Origin: Prolixibacteraceae bacterium | GTDB lineage: Bacteria; Bacteroidota; Bacteroidia; Bacteroidales; Prolixibacteraceae | DNA: 23,972 bases | Assembly: GCA_007116765.1 (NCBI GenBank) | Contig: SKHV01000085.1 | Location: 1 to 23,972, forward strand | Direction: 5' to 3' | Shown here: positions 15,588-23,635 of the stretch, one piece after another | How positions within the stretch are numbered: the stretch's first letter is position 1 | Layout: each line of letters begins with the position of its first letter | Program-made: the position numbers and the translations under genes | The notes under the pieces: model-generated | Seen by the model: the letters and a program-made list of their open reading frames with translations, nothing else | The model's database searches: none | What the model was told of the DNA's origin: nothing

Positions 15588-17556
15588 TTGGATCAATGTG
15601 TGGGAAATCAATGCTTACCATTGTTCCGTTGTTGTTTTTATCAATATCACTTAAATCAATAATAGCGAATTTAACCGATTTTTTGTACTTACGTTCAATA
15701 AGCTTAATTCTTTCTTCAAAAATTTTCAATCCCATTGACTTGTGGGGGTCATCTTTTTTGTTTCTTATCGACTTGTTTATACCACAGCCATTGTCTTTTA
15801 TTTCAATTCGCACATACTTCCCATATTCTTTAATATTGATAGTAATGAGTCCGTTAGTGCAGTCGGTATTTTTTAATCCGTGATATATGGCATTTTCAAC
15901 AAATGGTTGCATCATGGTGGGCATTACATACACAAAATCAAGTTCAATATTCTCGTCAATAGTAATGTTGAATGAGAAGCAATCCCTGAGTCTCATCTCT
16001 TCAATTTCAAGATAATTGCGTAGAGTTTCCAACTCTTCTTCGAGTGGAACTAAATCGTTAATTGAATTTTTGAGTATTGAGCGTGTAAGTTTAGAGAAGT
16101 TTCCCAAGTATCCGGCAGCTTTTTGGGCTTCGTTTTTATAAAGAAAACTCTGAATAGAAGCCAATGCATTGAAGATGAAATGTGGATTCATGAGTGAGCG
16201 AAAAAGTCTGGTTTCCAGTTCGATTCGCTGTTTGTCGGTTTTGCGCTTGTATAATACATAAAACACAGTGCCGAGAAGAATAATAAGCATCGCTCCCAAA
16301 AGCATCAGCACTAACTGTTGGGTTTTTGCCCTGTTTTCGATAGTTAGAAGTTCAATTGTTTGCTCTTTCTTTTCAGCTTCATATAAAAACTGAACTTCGT
16401 TCAAGTAACGGGAATTTTTCTCGTTCAGTACACTGTCGGAATATTCTGATGCTTTTTTAAACAAGAACAATGCATTTTCATATTCTCCGCTTTCTTCATA
16501 ATATGTTGAAAGAGTTCGATATGCATCTTTCAATAGGTGCAAGGAGCCAATTTGCTCAGCTATATTTTGGTAATTAAGCAACTCAGGGAGAGCGTTAACG
16601 TAGTCTTTCAATTCTAAATATGCCTTGCCCAAATTGGCATGAGCTTGAGCAATATAGTAGTTGTCGTTGGTTAAAAGGGCAAACTGCATCGATTGTTCAA
16701 AATTGCTTAAGGCTTCGTTTGGGAGCTCTTGTTTGAGCAATATTTCCCCAATGCTGTTGTAGCAAATTGCTTTGCCAACGTTTGACTCAATTTCGATGTT
16801 TTGCTCAAGCGATTTGTGGTAAAAACTATTGGCTAAATTTAATTGCCCCATTGCTTCGTGAGCATAACCTATGTTGTGATAGTTAATGGCAATTCCGCGC
16901 TTATTGTTAAGCTTCTGTTCCATTAATAGTGTTTCGTTAAACACTTTTAATGCTTGTTCAGGCTGATTTAAGATAAGGTTTATGTTACCAATGCTGTTTA
17001 ACGATATTCCAATACTGCGGTTTGTTACATTGGGGCATCCTTTAAACTCTTCGGCGTGTTCAAGTGCCTTCATGTGATAATCGATTGCAATGCGAGGCTG
17101 ATTAAGCCTTCGGTACACGACTCCCAAGTTATTTAGCGCATAAATTATAACAATTGTGTCGTTCCCTGCCAATTCAAGAGCTAACTCGTGTAACTCAATG
17201 GCTTCGTCGTATTCGGCACGGTCACGCAATAAAACGCCCAGAATGTTTTTTCCGCGTGCAATACCCCAGTCGTGTTTTAGTCGGTTCGATTCATGTATTA
17301 GGTGTCTGGCAAGTTGCTCCCTTTGGCTTTTGTCGCGTGCGTACTCCAAAGTATCGAAACTGCTGAATATTGCATCTATCTCATTTATGGAGAGCTGTAT
17401 TTTGAGAATTTCGTCGGAAACTTCAATTTTAAGTATTTCTTCCTGCTTTGCATAGGCAGGTAAGGTAAGTATCAAGAATAAACCAATATTCATGACAAAA
17501 CAGGCTACTTTAAAAAAACAGCCTGTTTTGATAGGTTTTACGTTTAATGTATACAC
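15580..17556 (-). CDS. TPR-repeat sensor histidine kinase of the LytS/His_kinase type
   Basis: A 658-aa membrane kinase. Order: signal-peptide-like segment ending PAYA-KQ (to ~36), about seven TPR-like repeats (about 80-375) in the periplasm, a coiled linker, one membrane span (about 414-436), then a His_kinase (PF06580-type) domain with H459 in LFRSLMNPHFIFNAL and an HATPase with N555 (PFVENAIYHGLKN), DNGCGI at 588-593 and SMGL near 607-610. The frame begins with a GTG overlapping the upstream stop (TAGTG); an ATG at 17491-17493 would leave the very short, uncharged signal MNIGLFLILTLPAYA. The GTG version has the basic n-region (K7, K10, K16) expected of a signal peptide, so I keep it, though a hairpin then falls within its first codons. 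TPR kinases of this kind are typical of Bacteroidota and pair with LytTR regulators. Confidence 0.92.
   Translation of the reverse strand: MYTLNVKPIKTGCFFKVACFVMNIGLFLILTLPAYAKQEEILKIEVSDEILKIQLSINEIDAIFSSFDTLEYARDKSQREQLARHLIHESNRLKHDWGIARGKNILGVLLRDRAEYDEAIELHELALELAGNDTIVIIYALNNLGVVYRRLNQPRIAIDYHMKALEHAEEFKGCPNVTNRSIGISLNSIGNINLILNQPEQALKVFNETLLMEQKLNNKRGIAINYHNIGYAHEAMGQLNLANSFYHKSLEQNIEIESNVGKAICYNSIGEILLKQELPNEALSNFEQSMQFALLTNDNYYIAQAHANLGKAYLELKDYVNALPELLNYQNIAEQIGSLHLLKDAYRTLSTYYEESGEYENALFLFKKASEYSDSVLNEKNSRYLNEVQFLYEAEKKEQTIELLTIENRAKTQQLVLMLLGAMLIILLGTVFYVLYKRKTDKQRIELETRLFRSLMNPHFIFNALASIQSFLYKNEAQKAAGYLGNFSKLTRSILKNSINDLVPLEEELETLRNYLEIEEMRLRDCFSFNITIDENIELDFVYVMPTMMQPFVENAIYHGLKNTDCTNGLITINIKEYGKYVRIEIKDNGCGINKSIRNKKDDPHKSMGLKIFEERIKLIERKYKKSVKFAIIDLSDIDKNNNGTMVSIDFPHIDPND
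17496..17530 (-). terminator. hairpin at the barrel-protein/kinase junction, possible terminator
   Basis: CAAAACAGGCT (17496-17506) is the exact reverse complement of AGCCTGTTTTG (17520-17530), with a 13-nt loop containing seven T on the minus strand. It lies between the stop of the second barrel gene and the internal ATG of the kinase. The A-tract/T-tract flanks look like a terminator, but its final T-run is only TTTT, and if the kinase starts at the GTG it is within coding sequence. Confidence 0.4.
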
Positions 17557-18059
17557 TAAAAGTTGAATGAAACACCAACCACCATATTGGATAACCCGTG
17601 GCCAAGCTCGCCAAAAAGTGCCAGGTTTTCACTAAATAAGTAGCGGGCACCAATAAAAAGACCCGGATTTAAGCGAGGTGTTTTATGGTACATGTTAAAG
17701 GAAATCCCCATGCCTATTCCAGCATACGTGTCGAGTTCTTTCACAAGCGGATAGTGGAATGTGGCACGCGCTCCGCCTTTTACTATGGTTGAATAGGCTC
17801 TTGAAGAGTATGACCAGTCATTCCGGTTATAGAATCCTATTCCAAGATAGGGACCGATACCTATTGAGCCTACGTCGGCAATGCCATCGGCTATGCAATA
17901 ATCAACCGATATTGCAGCAATACCCGAAAATAAACCGTAGCTGCCGAGCCCTAAACCTACGTTTATTACTTTATCATCTTTGATAAACATTGGGGCTTCC
18001 TGAGCGCTTAAGGCCAATGCCATAAATGCTAATAGAAAAGTGGCAATTAATTTCTTCAT
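17556..18059 (-). CDS. small outer-membrane beta-barrel protein (paralogue 2)
   Basis: A 167-aa protein when started at the ATG 18057-18059, which begins with a clear signal peptide MKKLIATFLLAFMALALSA-QEAP; the frame continues upstream but those residues would precede the signal. The mature part alternates hydrophobic and polar residues with frequent glycine and aromatic residues (GPYLGIGF, TYAGIGMGISF, GLFIGARYLF, LALFGELGHG) and ends in VVGVSFNF with a terminal Phe, the signature of a barrel inserted by Bam. It resembles the next gene upstream closely (shared DVGSIGIGPYLG/DFGSVGVGPYLG, FHYPL-x-x-LDTYAGI, and a LFGE motif). Function unknown. Its stop overlaps the kinase GTG by one base. Confidence 0.8.
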   Translation of the reverse strand: MKKLIATFLLAFMALALSAQEAPMFIKDDKVINVGLGLGSYGLFSGIAAISVDYCIADGIADVGSIGIGPYLGIGFYNRNDWSYSSRAYSTIVKGGARATFHYPLVKELDTYAGIGMGISFNMYHKTPRLNPGLFIGARYLFSENLALFGELGHGLSNMVVGVSFNF

Positions 18060-18090
18060 TTCATTATTGTTTTGATTCTTTATATAAGCA

Positions 18091-18123
18091 CAAATATACT
18101 TATGAATAATAAAAGTAATACAA
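18091..18123 (-). promoter_or_regulatory. promoter of the second barrel-protein gene
   Basis: TATATTTG (18091-18098, minus) preceded at 22 nt by TTG (18121-18123). This gives a leader of about 25 nt before the ATG at 18059. Spacing is 1-2 nt longer than usual. Confidence 0.45.
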
Positions 18124-18185
18124 TGAAATAGAAAGTGCAACTAAAAATTTAACAAGTGATAAGAGTTAGCATGTAATCGACTTTG

Positions 18186-18659
18186 TTAACGATTAAAGGT
18201 TACACCAAACATCAAAAAGTTTTCCCATGTTCCAAATTCACCAAACAGAGTCAAATTTCGGTTTACAGGATAGTTTACACCAATAAAAATACCAGGTACA
18301 GGATGAGTGTTGTTTTCGTAAAAGCTTGAAAACTCATAGCGCATGCCCATACTTATACCAGCGTATGTGTCAAGCTTATCAATAAGTGGATAATGGAATG
18401 TGCCTCTTGCACCTATACTTAAATGAGTATATTTTGAGCTTATTCCCAGACCCAAATACGGACCAACACCAACAGATCCGAAATCGGCAATCTCTTCGGC
18501 AATTCCATAGTCGAATGAAGCCAGAGCCTGAGGATGAATTTGCGTGGCTAAGCCTGCCCCTACGTTGATGTTTAAATCGTTTTTACGAAATATGGGATCT
18601 TGTGAAACTGCAATGGTGGTGATTAAGGCGAGGAGGCTAACGAAAACAATTTTCTTCAT
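18186..18659 (-). CDS. small outer-membrane beta-barrel protein (paralogue 1)
   Basis: A 157-aa protein with a signal peptide MKKIVFVSLLALITTIAVS-QDP and a mature barrel-like sequence homologous to the following gene: the segments around SVGVGPYLGLG, ARGTFHYPLIDKLDTYAGISMGM and LTLFGEFG align directly. The last strand ends FGVTFNR, so the terminal aromatic seen in the paralogue is followed by Asn-Arg, a less canonical Bam signal. ATG start at 18657-18659. The two genes are a tandem duplication, separated by 126 nt that carry a promoter for the second copy. Function unknown. Confidence 0.78.
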   Translation of the reverse strand: MKKIVFVSLLALITTIAVSQDPIFRKNDLNINVGAGLATQIHPQALASFDYGIAEEIADFGSVGVGPYLGLGISSKYTHLSIGARGTFHYPLIDKLDTYAGISMGMRYEFSSFYENNTHPVPGIFIGVNYPVNRNLTLFGEFGTWENFLMFGVTFNR

Positions 18660-18718
18660 AAAACCATGCGTTTAATAGTTATACATTCGACAACAAACTC
18701 AAACAATTTTTCCAAAAA

Positions 18719-18726
18719 CAAAAGTA
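18719..18726 (-). promoter_or_regulatory. -7 box of the first barrel-protein gene
   Basis: TACTTTTG on the minus strand fits TAnnTTTG; it predicts a leader of about 50 nt. No good -33 element was found. Confidence 0.35.
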
Positions 18727-18851
18727 TACAAAGATTCTAATTTTACATTCTAGTTTTATTTTTCAGAGTTAAATAATACTTAAAAATAAACTCAGCTTTG
18801 CTTAAAATATTATTATTCATTAAATAAATATTCACCCTCAACGAGTTTTTA

Positions 18852-18859
18852 TATATTTG
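18852..18859 (+). promoter_or_regulatory. -7 box of the ileS promoter
   Basis: TATATTTG on the plus strand, 32 nt upstream of the ileS ATG. The divergent gap 18660-18891 holds this box and that of the barrel gene on the other strand; no T-box leader (which would need a long structured leader and is typical of Firmicutes) is visible. Confidence 0.45.
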
Positions 18860-18891
18860 TACACTTTTTAAAAATCAGGCTATTGTAAGTT

Positions 18892-21800
18892 ATGACAAAG
18901 AAATTTACAGAATACAAAGCATTCGATTTATCGCAGATAAACAAAGAGATAGGGAAACGCTGGGAAGAAGACGATACGTTTCATAAAAGCATGAGTACCC
19001 GACAGGGAAAACCTACTTTTGTGTTTTACGAAGGGCCACCATCGGCCAATGGTATGCCGGGCATTCACCATGTGATGGCACGTGCTATTAAAGATATTTT
19101 CTGCCGCTATAAAACCATGCAGGGATTTTTGGTGAAACGCAAAGCCGGTTGGGATACTCACGGTTTGCCCGTTGAGCTGGGTGTAGAAAAAATGCTTGGA
19201 ATAACCAAAGAAGATATTGGTAAAAGTATTTCGGTAGCCGAGTACAACGCTGCATGCCGGAAAGAGGTGATGAAATATACCAAAGAATGGGAAGAACTTA
19301 CCCGGCTGATGGGCTACTGGGTGAACATGGACGACCCATATGTAACTTACGACAACCGTTACATTGAAACAGTTTGGTGGTTGCTCAAGCAAATTTACAA
19401 CAAAGGATTGCTTTACAAGGGCTACACCATACAACCTTATTCGCCTGCTGCCGGCACCGGCCTTAGCTCCCACGAACTTAACCAGCCCGGTTGCTACCGC
19501 GATGTGAAAGACACAACCGCAACCGCCCAGTTTAAAGTAATTCGCAACGAAGCATCCGAGAAATTTTTCGAAGATGTGGATACTGACTTATTTATTCTAG
19601 CATGGACAACCACTCCGTGGACATTGCCATCGAACACCGCACTGGCCGTTGGCCCAAAAATTGCTTACGTAAAAGTACGCACATTTAATCCATACACCGG
19701 CTTACCAATGATGGCCATTCTGGCTAAAGACTTGGTTAATAGCTATTTCAACCCGAAACATGCCGAAGTTAACTTCGACGATTATAAACCCGGCGACAAA
19801 GCTGTGCCATTTAAAATACTGGCTGAATACATCGGAACAGATCTGGTTGGAGTAAATTACGAACAGCTTATTCCGTTTGTGAAACCCGAGGGCGATGCTT
19901 TCCGTGTAATCCTGGGCGATTTTGTAACCACCGAAGATGGAACCGGTATTGTACACATTTCACCCACCTTTGGATCCGACGACGACCGCGTGGCCAAACA
20001 AGCCGGTATTGTTCCGCTTATTATGGTTGACAAAGAAGGCAAACGTCAGGCTATGGTTGACCGAACCGGCAAATTTTATAAAGTTGAAGACCTTGACGAT
20101 AGCTGGGCAAAAACCTACGTGAATGAAACCGCTTACCGCGATTTTGCAGGCCGTTACGTGAAAAATGCCTACGACGAAACGCTTACCGAAAACGACTCTA
20201 CTTTGGACATCGATTTAGCGGTAATGCTCAAAAAAGAAAATAAAGCCTTTAAGGTTGAAAAACACGAACACAATTATCCGCACTGCTGGCGAACCGATAA
20301 ACCAATTTTATACTATCCGCTCGACTCGTGGTTTGTTAAAACTACAGCAGTAAAGGAGCGGATGATCGAACTCAACAACACCATCAACTGGAAGCCTGCC
20401 AGTACCGGAACGGGTCGTTTTGGCAACTGGCTCGAAAACCTAGTCGACTGGAACCTGTCGCGCTCACGCTACTGGGGAACCCCGCTCCCAATTTGGCGCA
20501 CCGAAGACGGAAGCGAAGAAATATGCATTGGTTCGACCGAAGAGCTGATGAACGAAATACAAAAAGCCATTGATGCCGGGTTTATGACTAAAAACCCCTA
20601 CGAGGGCTTTAAAGTAGGCGATAACACGAAAGAAAATTACGAAATAATCGACCTGCACCGCCCTTATGTCGATGACATTGTGCTAGTATCGTCAAAAGGA
20701 GAAAAAATGTTCCGCGAAACCGACTTAATCGATGTTTGGTTCGATTCGGGTTCGATGCCATACGCACAAATGCATTACCCTTTCGAAAATTCGAATCAGT
20801 TTAATAATGAATTAGGACGGGGTGTTTTCCCGGCCGATTTTATTGCTGAAGGGGTTGACCAAACCCGTGGATGGTTTTTCACTTTACACGCCATTGCCAC
20901 TTTAATAATGGATGATGTATCGTTCAAAAACATTATCTCGAACGGACTGGTGCTCGATAAAAAGGGAAACAAAATGTCGAAACGACTGGGCAATGCGGTT
21001 GATCCGTTTTCGACCATCGAAAAATATGGTTCCGACCCACTGCGTTGGTACATGATTACCAATGCCCAGCCCTGGGATAACCTTAAATTCGACATTGGCG
21101 GAGTTGACGAAGTGCGCCGCAAATTCTTCGGAACATTGTACAACACATACAGTTTCTTTGCATTGTATGCCAACATTGATGGTTTTACTTATGCCGAAGA
21201 CGATGTGCCAATGAACGAACGACCTGAAATTGACCGTTGGATTCTTTCTTTGCTTAATACTCTGGTAAAAACTGTTACCGAGTGTTACGAAACCTATGAG
21301 CCAACACGTGCTGGGCGTGCGATTTCCGATTTTGTGGGAGAAAATCTCAGCAACTGGTTTGTGCGCTTAAGCCGTAAACGTTATTGGGGTGGCGAAATGA
21401 CCACCGACAAGCTTTCGGCCTACCAAACCTTGTATACTTGTTTGGCTACTGTGGCAAAACTTGCGGCACCTATCGCACCTTTTTACATGGATCAGCTCTT
21501 TGCCGATTTGAACCGTGTAAGCGGCAAAGAATCCGACCAAAGTGTGCATATCTCCGATTTTCCTGCTTTCGACGAGAGCGTAATCGATTCTGATTTGGAA
21601 GAGCGCATGGCTTTGGCACAAAAAGTATCGAGCATGGTACTTGGACTTCGACGCAAAGAAAAGTTGAAAGTACGTCAGCCACTGGCAAAAATTATGGTGC
21701 CCATTCTCAATCCTAGGTTCAAAGAGCAGCTCGAGGCGGTCGAAAGCATTATACTATCTGAAGTTAACGTGAAAGAAATTGAATACCTGACCGATACCAC

Positions 21801-22338
21801 TGGCGTTATTAAGAAGAAGATTAAAGCCAATTTCAAAGCTATGGGGCCAAAGTACGGCAAGTTAATGAAACAAGTTGCCGGAGCCATTGCACAAATGAAT
21901 CAGGACGAAATTGGAAAACTGGAACAAGATGGCACTTTTATACTCAAAATTGCCGGAGAGGATGTGAGTATAACTCCCGATGACGTAGAAATCACTTCGG
22001 AAGATATACCCGGATGGACAGTTTCCACAGAAGGGACGGTAACCATTGCGCTCGACATTGAAATAAGCGAGGATTTACGCCATGAAGGGATTGCACGTGA
22101 ATTTGTAAACAGGATCCAGAACATTAGAAAAGAGAGCGATTTTGAAGTAACTGATAAAATCAGTGTTGTGATTCAAAAGCATGAATCATTTAATGAAGCT
22201 CTGGTAAAATATTCTGATTACTTAAGCAAACAAACACTAGCGGGAGAACTGATTTTGAGCGATAAAATTGAGAGTTCGTTTGCCAGAGAAGTGGAGGTTG
22301 ATGAGATAAAAACCTTAATTGAAGTAAAAAAGCAATAA
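18892..22338 (+). CDS. ileS: isoleucyl-tRNA synthetase, IleRS2 type with GxHH signature
   Basis: A 1148-aa class I synthetase charging tRNA-Ile in the cytosol. It is of the longer, eukaryote-like IleRS2 type: KMSKRLGN (K694-R698) with Arg where IleRS1 enzymes have KMSKS, CP1 editing region starting TTTPWTLPSNTAL near 239, GWDTHGLPVE at 86-95, WFDSGSMPYAQ and GVDQTRGWFFTLH, and a C-terminal extension of roughly 200 residues. The first signature, normally HxGH after NGxP, reads NGMP-GIHH (G57, I58, H59, H60), so first and third positions are swapped. IleRS2 is associated with mupirocin tolerance, and the GxHH variant has been linked to very high tolerance (from memory). Followed by dksA-like and lspA genes, an order common in Bacteroidota. 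It is the only ileS in this window. Confidence 0.97.
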   Translation: MTKKFTEYKAFDLSQINKEIGKRWEEDDTFHKSMSTRQGKPTFVFYEGPPSANGMPGIHHVMARAIKDIFCRYKTMQGFLVKRKAGWDTHGLPVELGVEKMLGITKEDIGKSISVAEYNAACRKEVMKYTKEWEELTRLMGYWVNMDDPYVTYDNRYIETVWWLLKQIYNKGLLYKGYTIQPYSPAAGTGLSSHELNQPGCYRDVKDTTATAQFKVIRNEASEKFFEDVDTDLFILAWTTTPWTLPSNTALAVGPKIAYVKVRTFNPYTGLPMMAILAKDLVNSYFNPKHAEVNFDDYKPGDKAVPFKILAEYIGTDLVGVNYEQLIPFVKPEGDAFRVILGDFVTTEDGTGIVHISPTFGSDDDRVAKQAGIVPLIMVDKEGKRQAMVDRTGKFYKVEDLDDSWAKTYVNETAYRDFAGRYVKNAYDETLTENDSTLDIDLAVMLKKENKAFKVEKHEHNYPHCWRTDKPILYYPLDSWFVKTTAVKERMIELNNTINWKPASTGTGRFGNWLENLVDWNLSRSRYWGTPLPIWRTEDGSEEICIGSTEELMNEIQKAIDAGFMTKNPYEGFKVGDNTKENYEIIDLHRPYVDDIVLVSSKGEKMFRETDLIDVWFDSGSMPYAQMHYPFENSNQFNNELGRGVFPADFIAEGVDQTRGWFFTLHAIATLIMDDVSFKNIISNGLVLDKKGNKMSKRLGNAVDPFSTIEKYGSDPLRWYMITNAQPWDNLKFDIGGVDEVRRKFFGTLYNTYSFFALYANIDGFTYAEDDVPMNERPEIDRWILSLLNTLVKTVTECYETYEPTRAGRAISDFVGENLSNWFVRLSRKRYWGGEMTTDKLSAYQTLYTCLATVAKLAAPIAPFYMDQLFADLNRVSGKESDQSVHISDFPAFDESVIDSDLEERMALAQKVSSMVLGLRRKEKLKVRQPLAKIMVPILNPRFKEQLEAVESIILSEVNVKEIEYLTDTTGVIKKKIKANFKAMGPKYGKLMKQVAGAIAQMNQDEIGKLEQDGTFILKIAGEDVSITPDDVEITSEDIPGWTVSTEGTVTIALDIEISEDLRHEGIAREFVNRIQNIRKESDFEVTDKISVVIQKHESFNEALVKYSDYLSKQTLAGELILSDKIESSFAREVEVDEIKTLIEVKKQ

Positions 22339-22379
22339 GAAATAGTAAAATAGTATAAATCTACTAATGAATTTTTTGT

Positions 22380-22387
22380 TACATTTG
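22380..22387 (+). promoter_or_regulatory. -7 box of the dksA-like gene
   Basis: TACATTTG matches TAnnTTTG and lies 34 nt before the ATG at 22422, giving a leader of about 28 nt. It suggests that the gene has its own promoter besides read-through from ileS. Confidence 0.45.
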
Positions 22388-22421
22388 GTAAATTTCAAAG
22401 TAAAATCGAAAACCTAACTAT

Positions 22422-22799
22422 ATGAGCGAGAAAACTAGATATTCGGATGCCGAGTTGCAGGAATTTAAAGATATTATTCTGCTAAAACTCGAAAAAGCTC
22501 AGCGTGATTACGATATTTTTAAAAGTTCAATCATGCACAGCGACGGAAACGACACTCAAGATACTTCACCCACATTTAAAGTGTTGGAAGAAGGAGCTGC
22601 AACCCTGTCAAAAGAAGAGGCAAGCAAATTGGCTCAGCGTCAGTTGAAGTTTATTCAACATTTGCAGGCTGCATTGGTACGTATAGAGAACAAAACATAC
22701 GGCATTTGTCGCGACACAGGTAAGCTTATCTCGAAAGAGCGGTTGAGGGCAGTGCCTCATGCTACGCTTTCGATTGATGCAAAAAACTTACAGCGTTAG
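22422..22799 (+). CDS. TraR/DksA-family transcription regulator
   Basis: A 125-aa protein of the DksA/TraR family, which enters the RNA polymerase secondary channel and modulates initiation together with ppGpp. The N-terminal two-thirds is a predicted coiled coil (about 8-90) and the C-terminal zinc-finger region is recognisable: TYGICRDTGKLISKERLRAVPHATLSIDAK. Of the four zinc cysteines in classical DksA (CxxC-x17-CxxC) only C96 remains; the others are T99, S117 and A120, so zinc is probably not bound. This loss is common in Bacteroidota homologues. The tip lacks an obvious DxxDxA motif (here around SPTFKVLEEGA). ATG start; 83 nt after ileS, and followed by a terminator before lspA. Confidence 0.9.
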   Translation: MSEKTRYSDAELQEFKDIILLKLEKAQRDYDIFKSSIMHSDGNDTQDTSPTFKVLEEGAATLSKEEASKLAQRQLKFIQHLQAALVRIENKTYGICRDTGKLISKERLRAVPHATLSIDAKNLQR

Positions 22800-22834
22800 T
22801 AGCAAGCGTATGTATGATAGCTATTAATATCCGG

Positions 22835-22863
22835 TTGGGAGCAAGAGCTCTCAATCATTTTTT
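22835..22863 (+). terminator. intrinsic terminator between the dksA-like gene and lspA
   Basis: TTGGGAGC (22835-22842) pairs with GCTCTCAA (22847-22854), one G-T pair, AGAA-type 4-nt loop (22843-22846), followed within four bases by a run of six T (22858-22863). It lies just before the lspA ATG, so lspA would depend on read-through or on an unseen promoter. Confidence 0.55.
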
Positions 22864-22876
22864 ATACAGGTAAACT

Positions 22877-23515
22877 ATGTCGAAAAAGCACTTGGCCATT
22901 TTGGTCATCTTAATTATCCTGATTGCCGATCAGGTTTTAAAAATATGGGTGAAAACAAATTTTTATCTTGGTGAGTCTCGACCTGTTTTTGATAATTGGT
23001 TCATTCTTCATTTTGTTGAAAATCGGGGAATGGCCTTTGGTGTTGAATTTGCCGGACGATTAGGGAAGGTAATTCTCACCCTTTTTAGATTAGTTGCAGC
23101 AACTGCAATTTTTTGGTATCTGTTGAAGTTAATTAAACGTGGTATTCCTACAGGCCTAGTTATTTGTATCGCGCTTATTTTTGCCGGGGCAGTTGGGAAC
23201 ATTATCGACAGTGCTTTTTACGGAATGATTTTTAGTGATAGCTACAGACGGGTTGCTGAATTTCTTCCCGAAGGAGGAGGTTACGAAACCTTTTTGCACG
23301 GCTCAGTGGTCGATATGTTCTATTTTCCGATAATAAAAACTACCTGGCCCGATTGGTCGCCAATTAATGCCGGTGAAACATTTATCTTTTTCAGACCGGT
23401 TTTTAACCTGGCCGATTCTGCCATTACTGTTGGAATAACGACTATTTTGCTGTTTTATCGTTCGGTTTTTGACCAGCTTGATAAAGAAAAAAATAAAGAA
23501 AGTAAAACAGAATAA
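22877..23515 (+). CDS. lspA: lipoprotein signal peptidase (signal peptidase II)
   Basis: A 212-aa inner-membrane aspartyl protease that cleaves the signal peptide of diacylglyceryl-modified prolipoproteins. Visible: DQVLKIWVK at 18-26, VENRGMAFG at 47-55, GNIIDSAFYG with catalytic D111, and FNLADSAITVG with catalytic D180. Four hydrophobic spans are present. Between the two catalytic aspartates there are 69 residues, against 27 in E. coli (D114/D141), because of an extra-membrane insertion of about 40 residues (120-165), typical of Bacteroidota LspA. ATG start. The target of globomycin. Confidence 0.95.
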   Translation: MSKKHLAILVILIILIADQVLKIWVKTNFYLGESRPVFDNWFILHFVENRGMAFGVEFAGRLGKVILTLFRLVAATAIFWYLLKLIKRGIPTGLVICIALIFAGAVGNIIDSAFYGMIFSDSYRRVAEFLPEGGGYETFLHGSVVDMFYFPIIKTTWPDWSPINAGETFIFFRPVFNLADSAITVGITTILLFYRSVFDQLDKEKNKESKTE

Positions 23516-23581
23516 AATTTTGAAACTTTTTTCTTGTGTATATAAAAGCAATTCACTAAAATTGCATTCCGAAAAATGAGG

Positions 23582-23594
23582 GGGTTTTAAACCC
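23582..23594. repeat. short inverted repeat after lspA
   Basis: GGGTTT-T-AAACCC, a 6-bp-arm near-palindrome 66 nt after the lspA stop, followed by GATTAAAC. The T-run expected of a terminator is missing on the plus strand. It shares the motif ACCCGAT with the palindromic elements downstream. Confidence 0.35.
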
Positions 23595-23635
23595 GATTAA
23601 ACAGAAAATAAAAGTTTGTATAATATATTGTTTTT

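Noticed and set aside
18660..18891. T-box or other riboswitch leader in front of ileS
   Set aside because: There is no specifier hairpin, T-box sequence or terminator/antiterminator pair; the gap is AT-rich and the -7 box leaves a leader of only about 25 nt.
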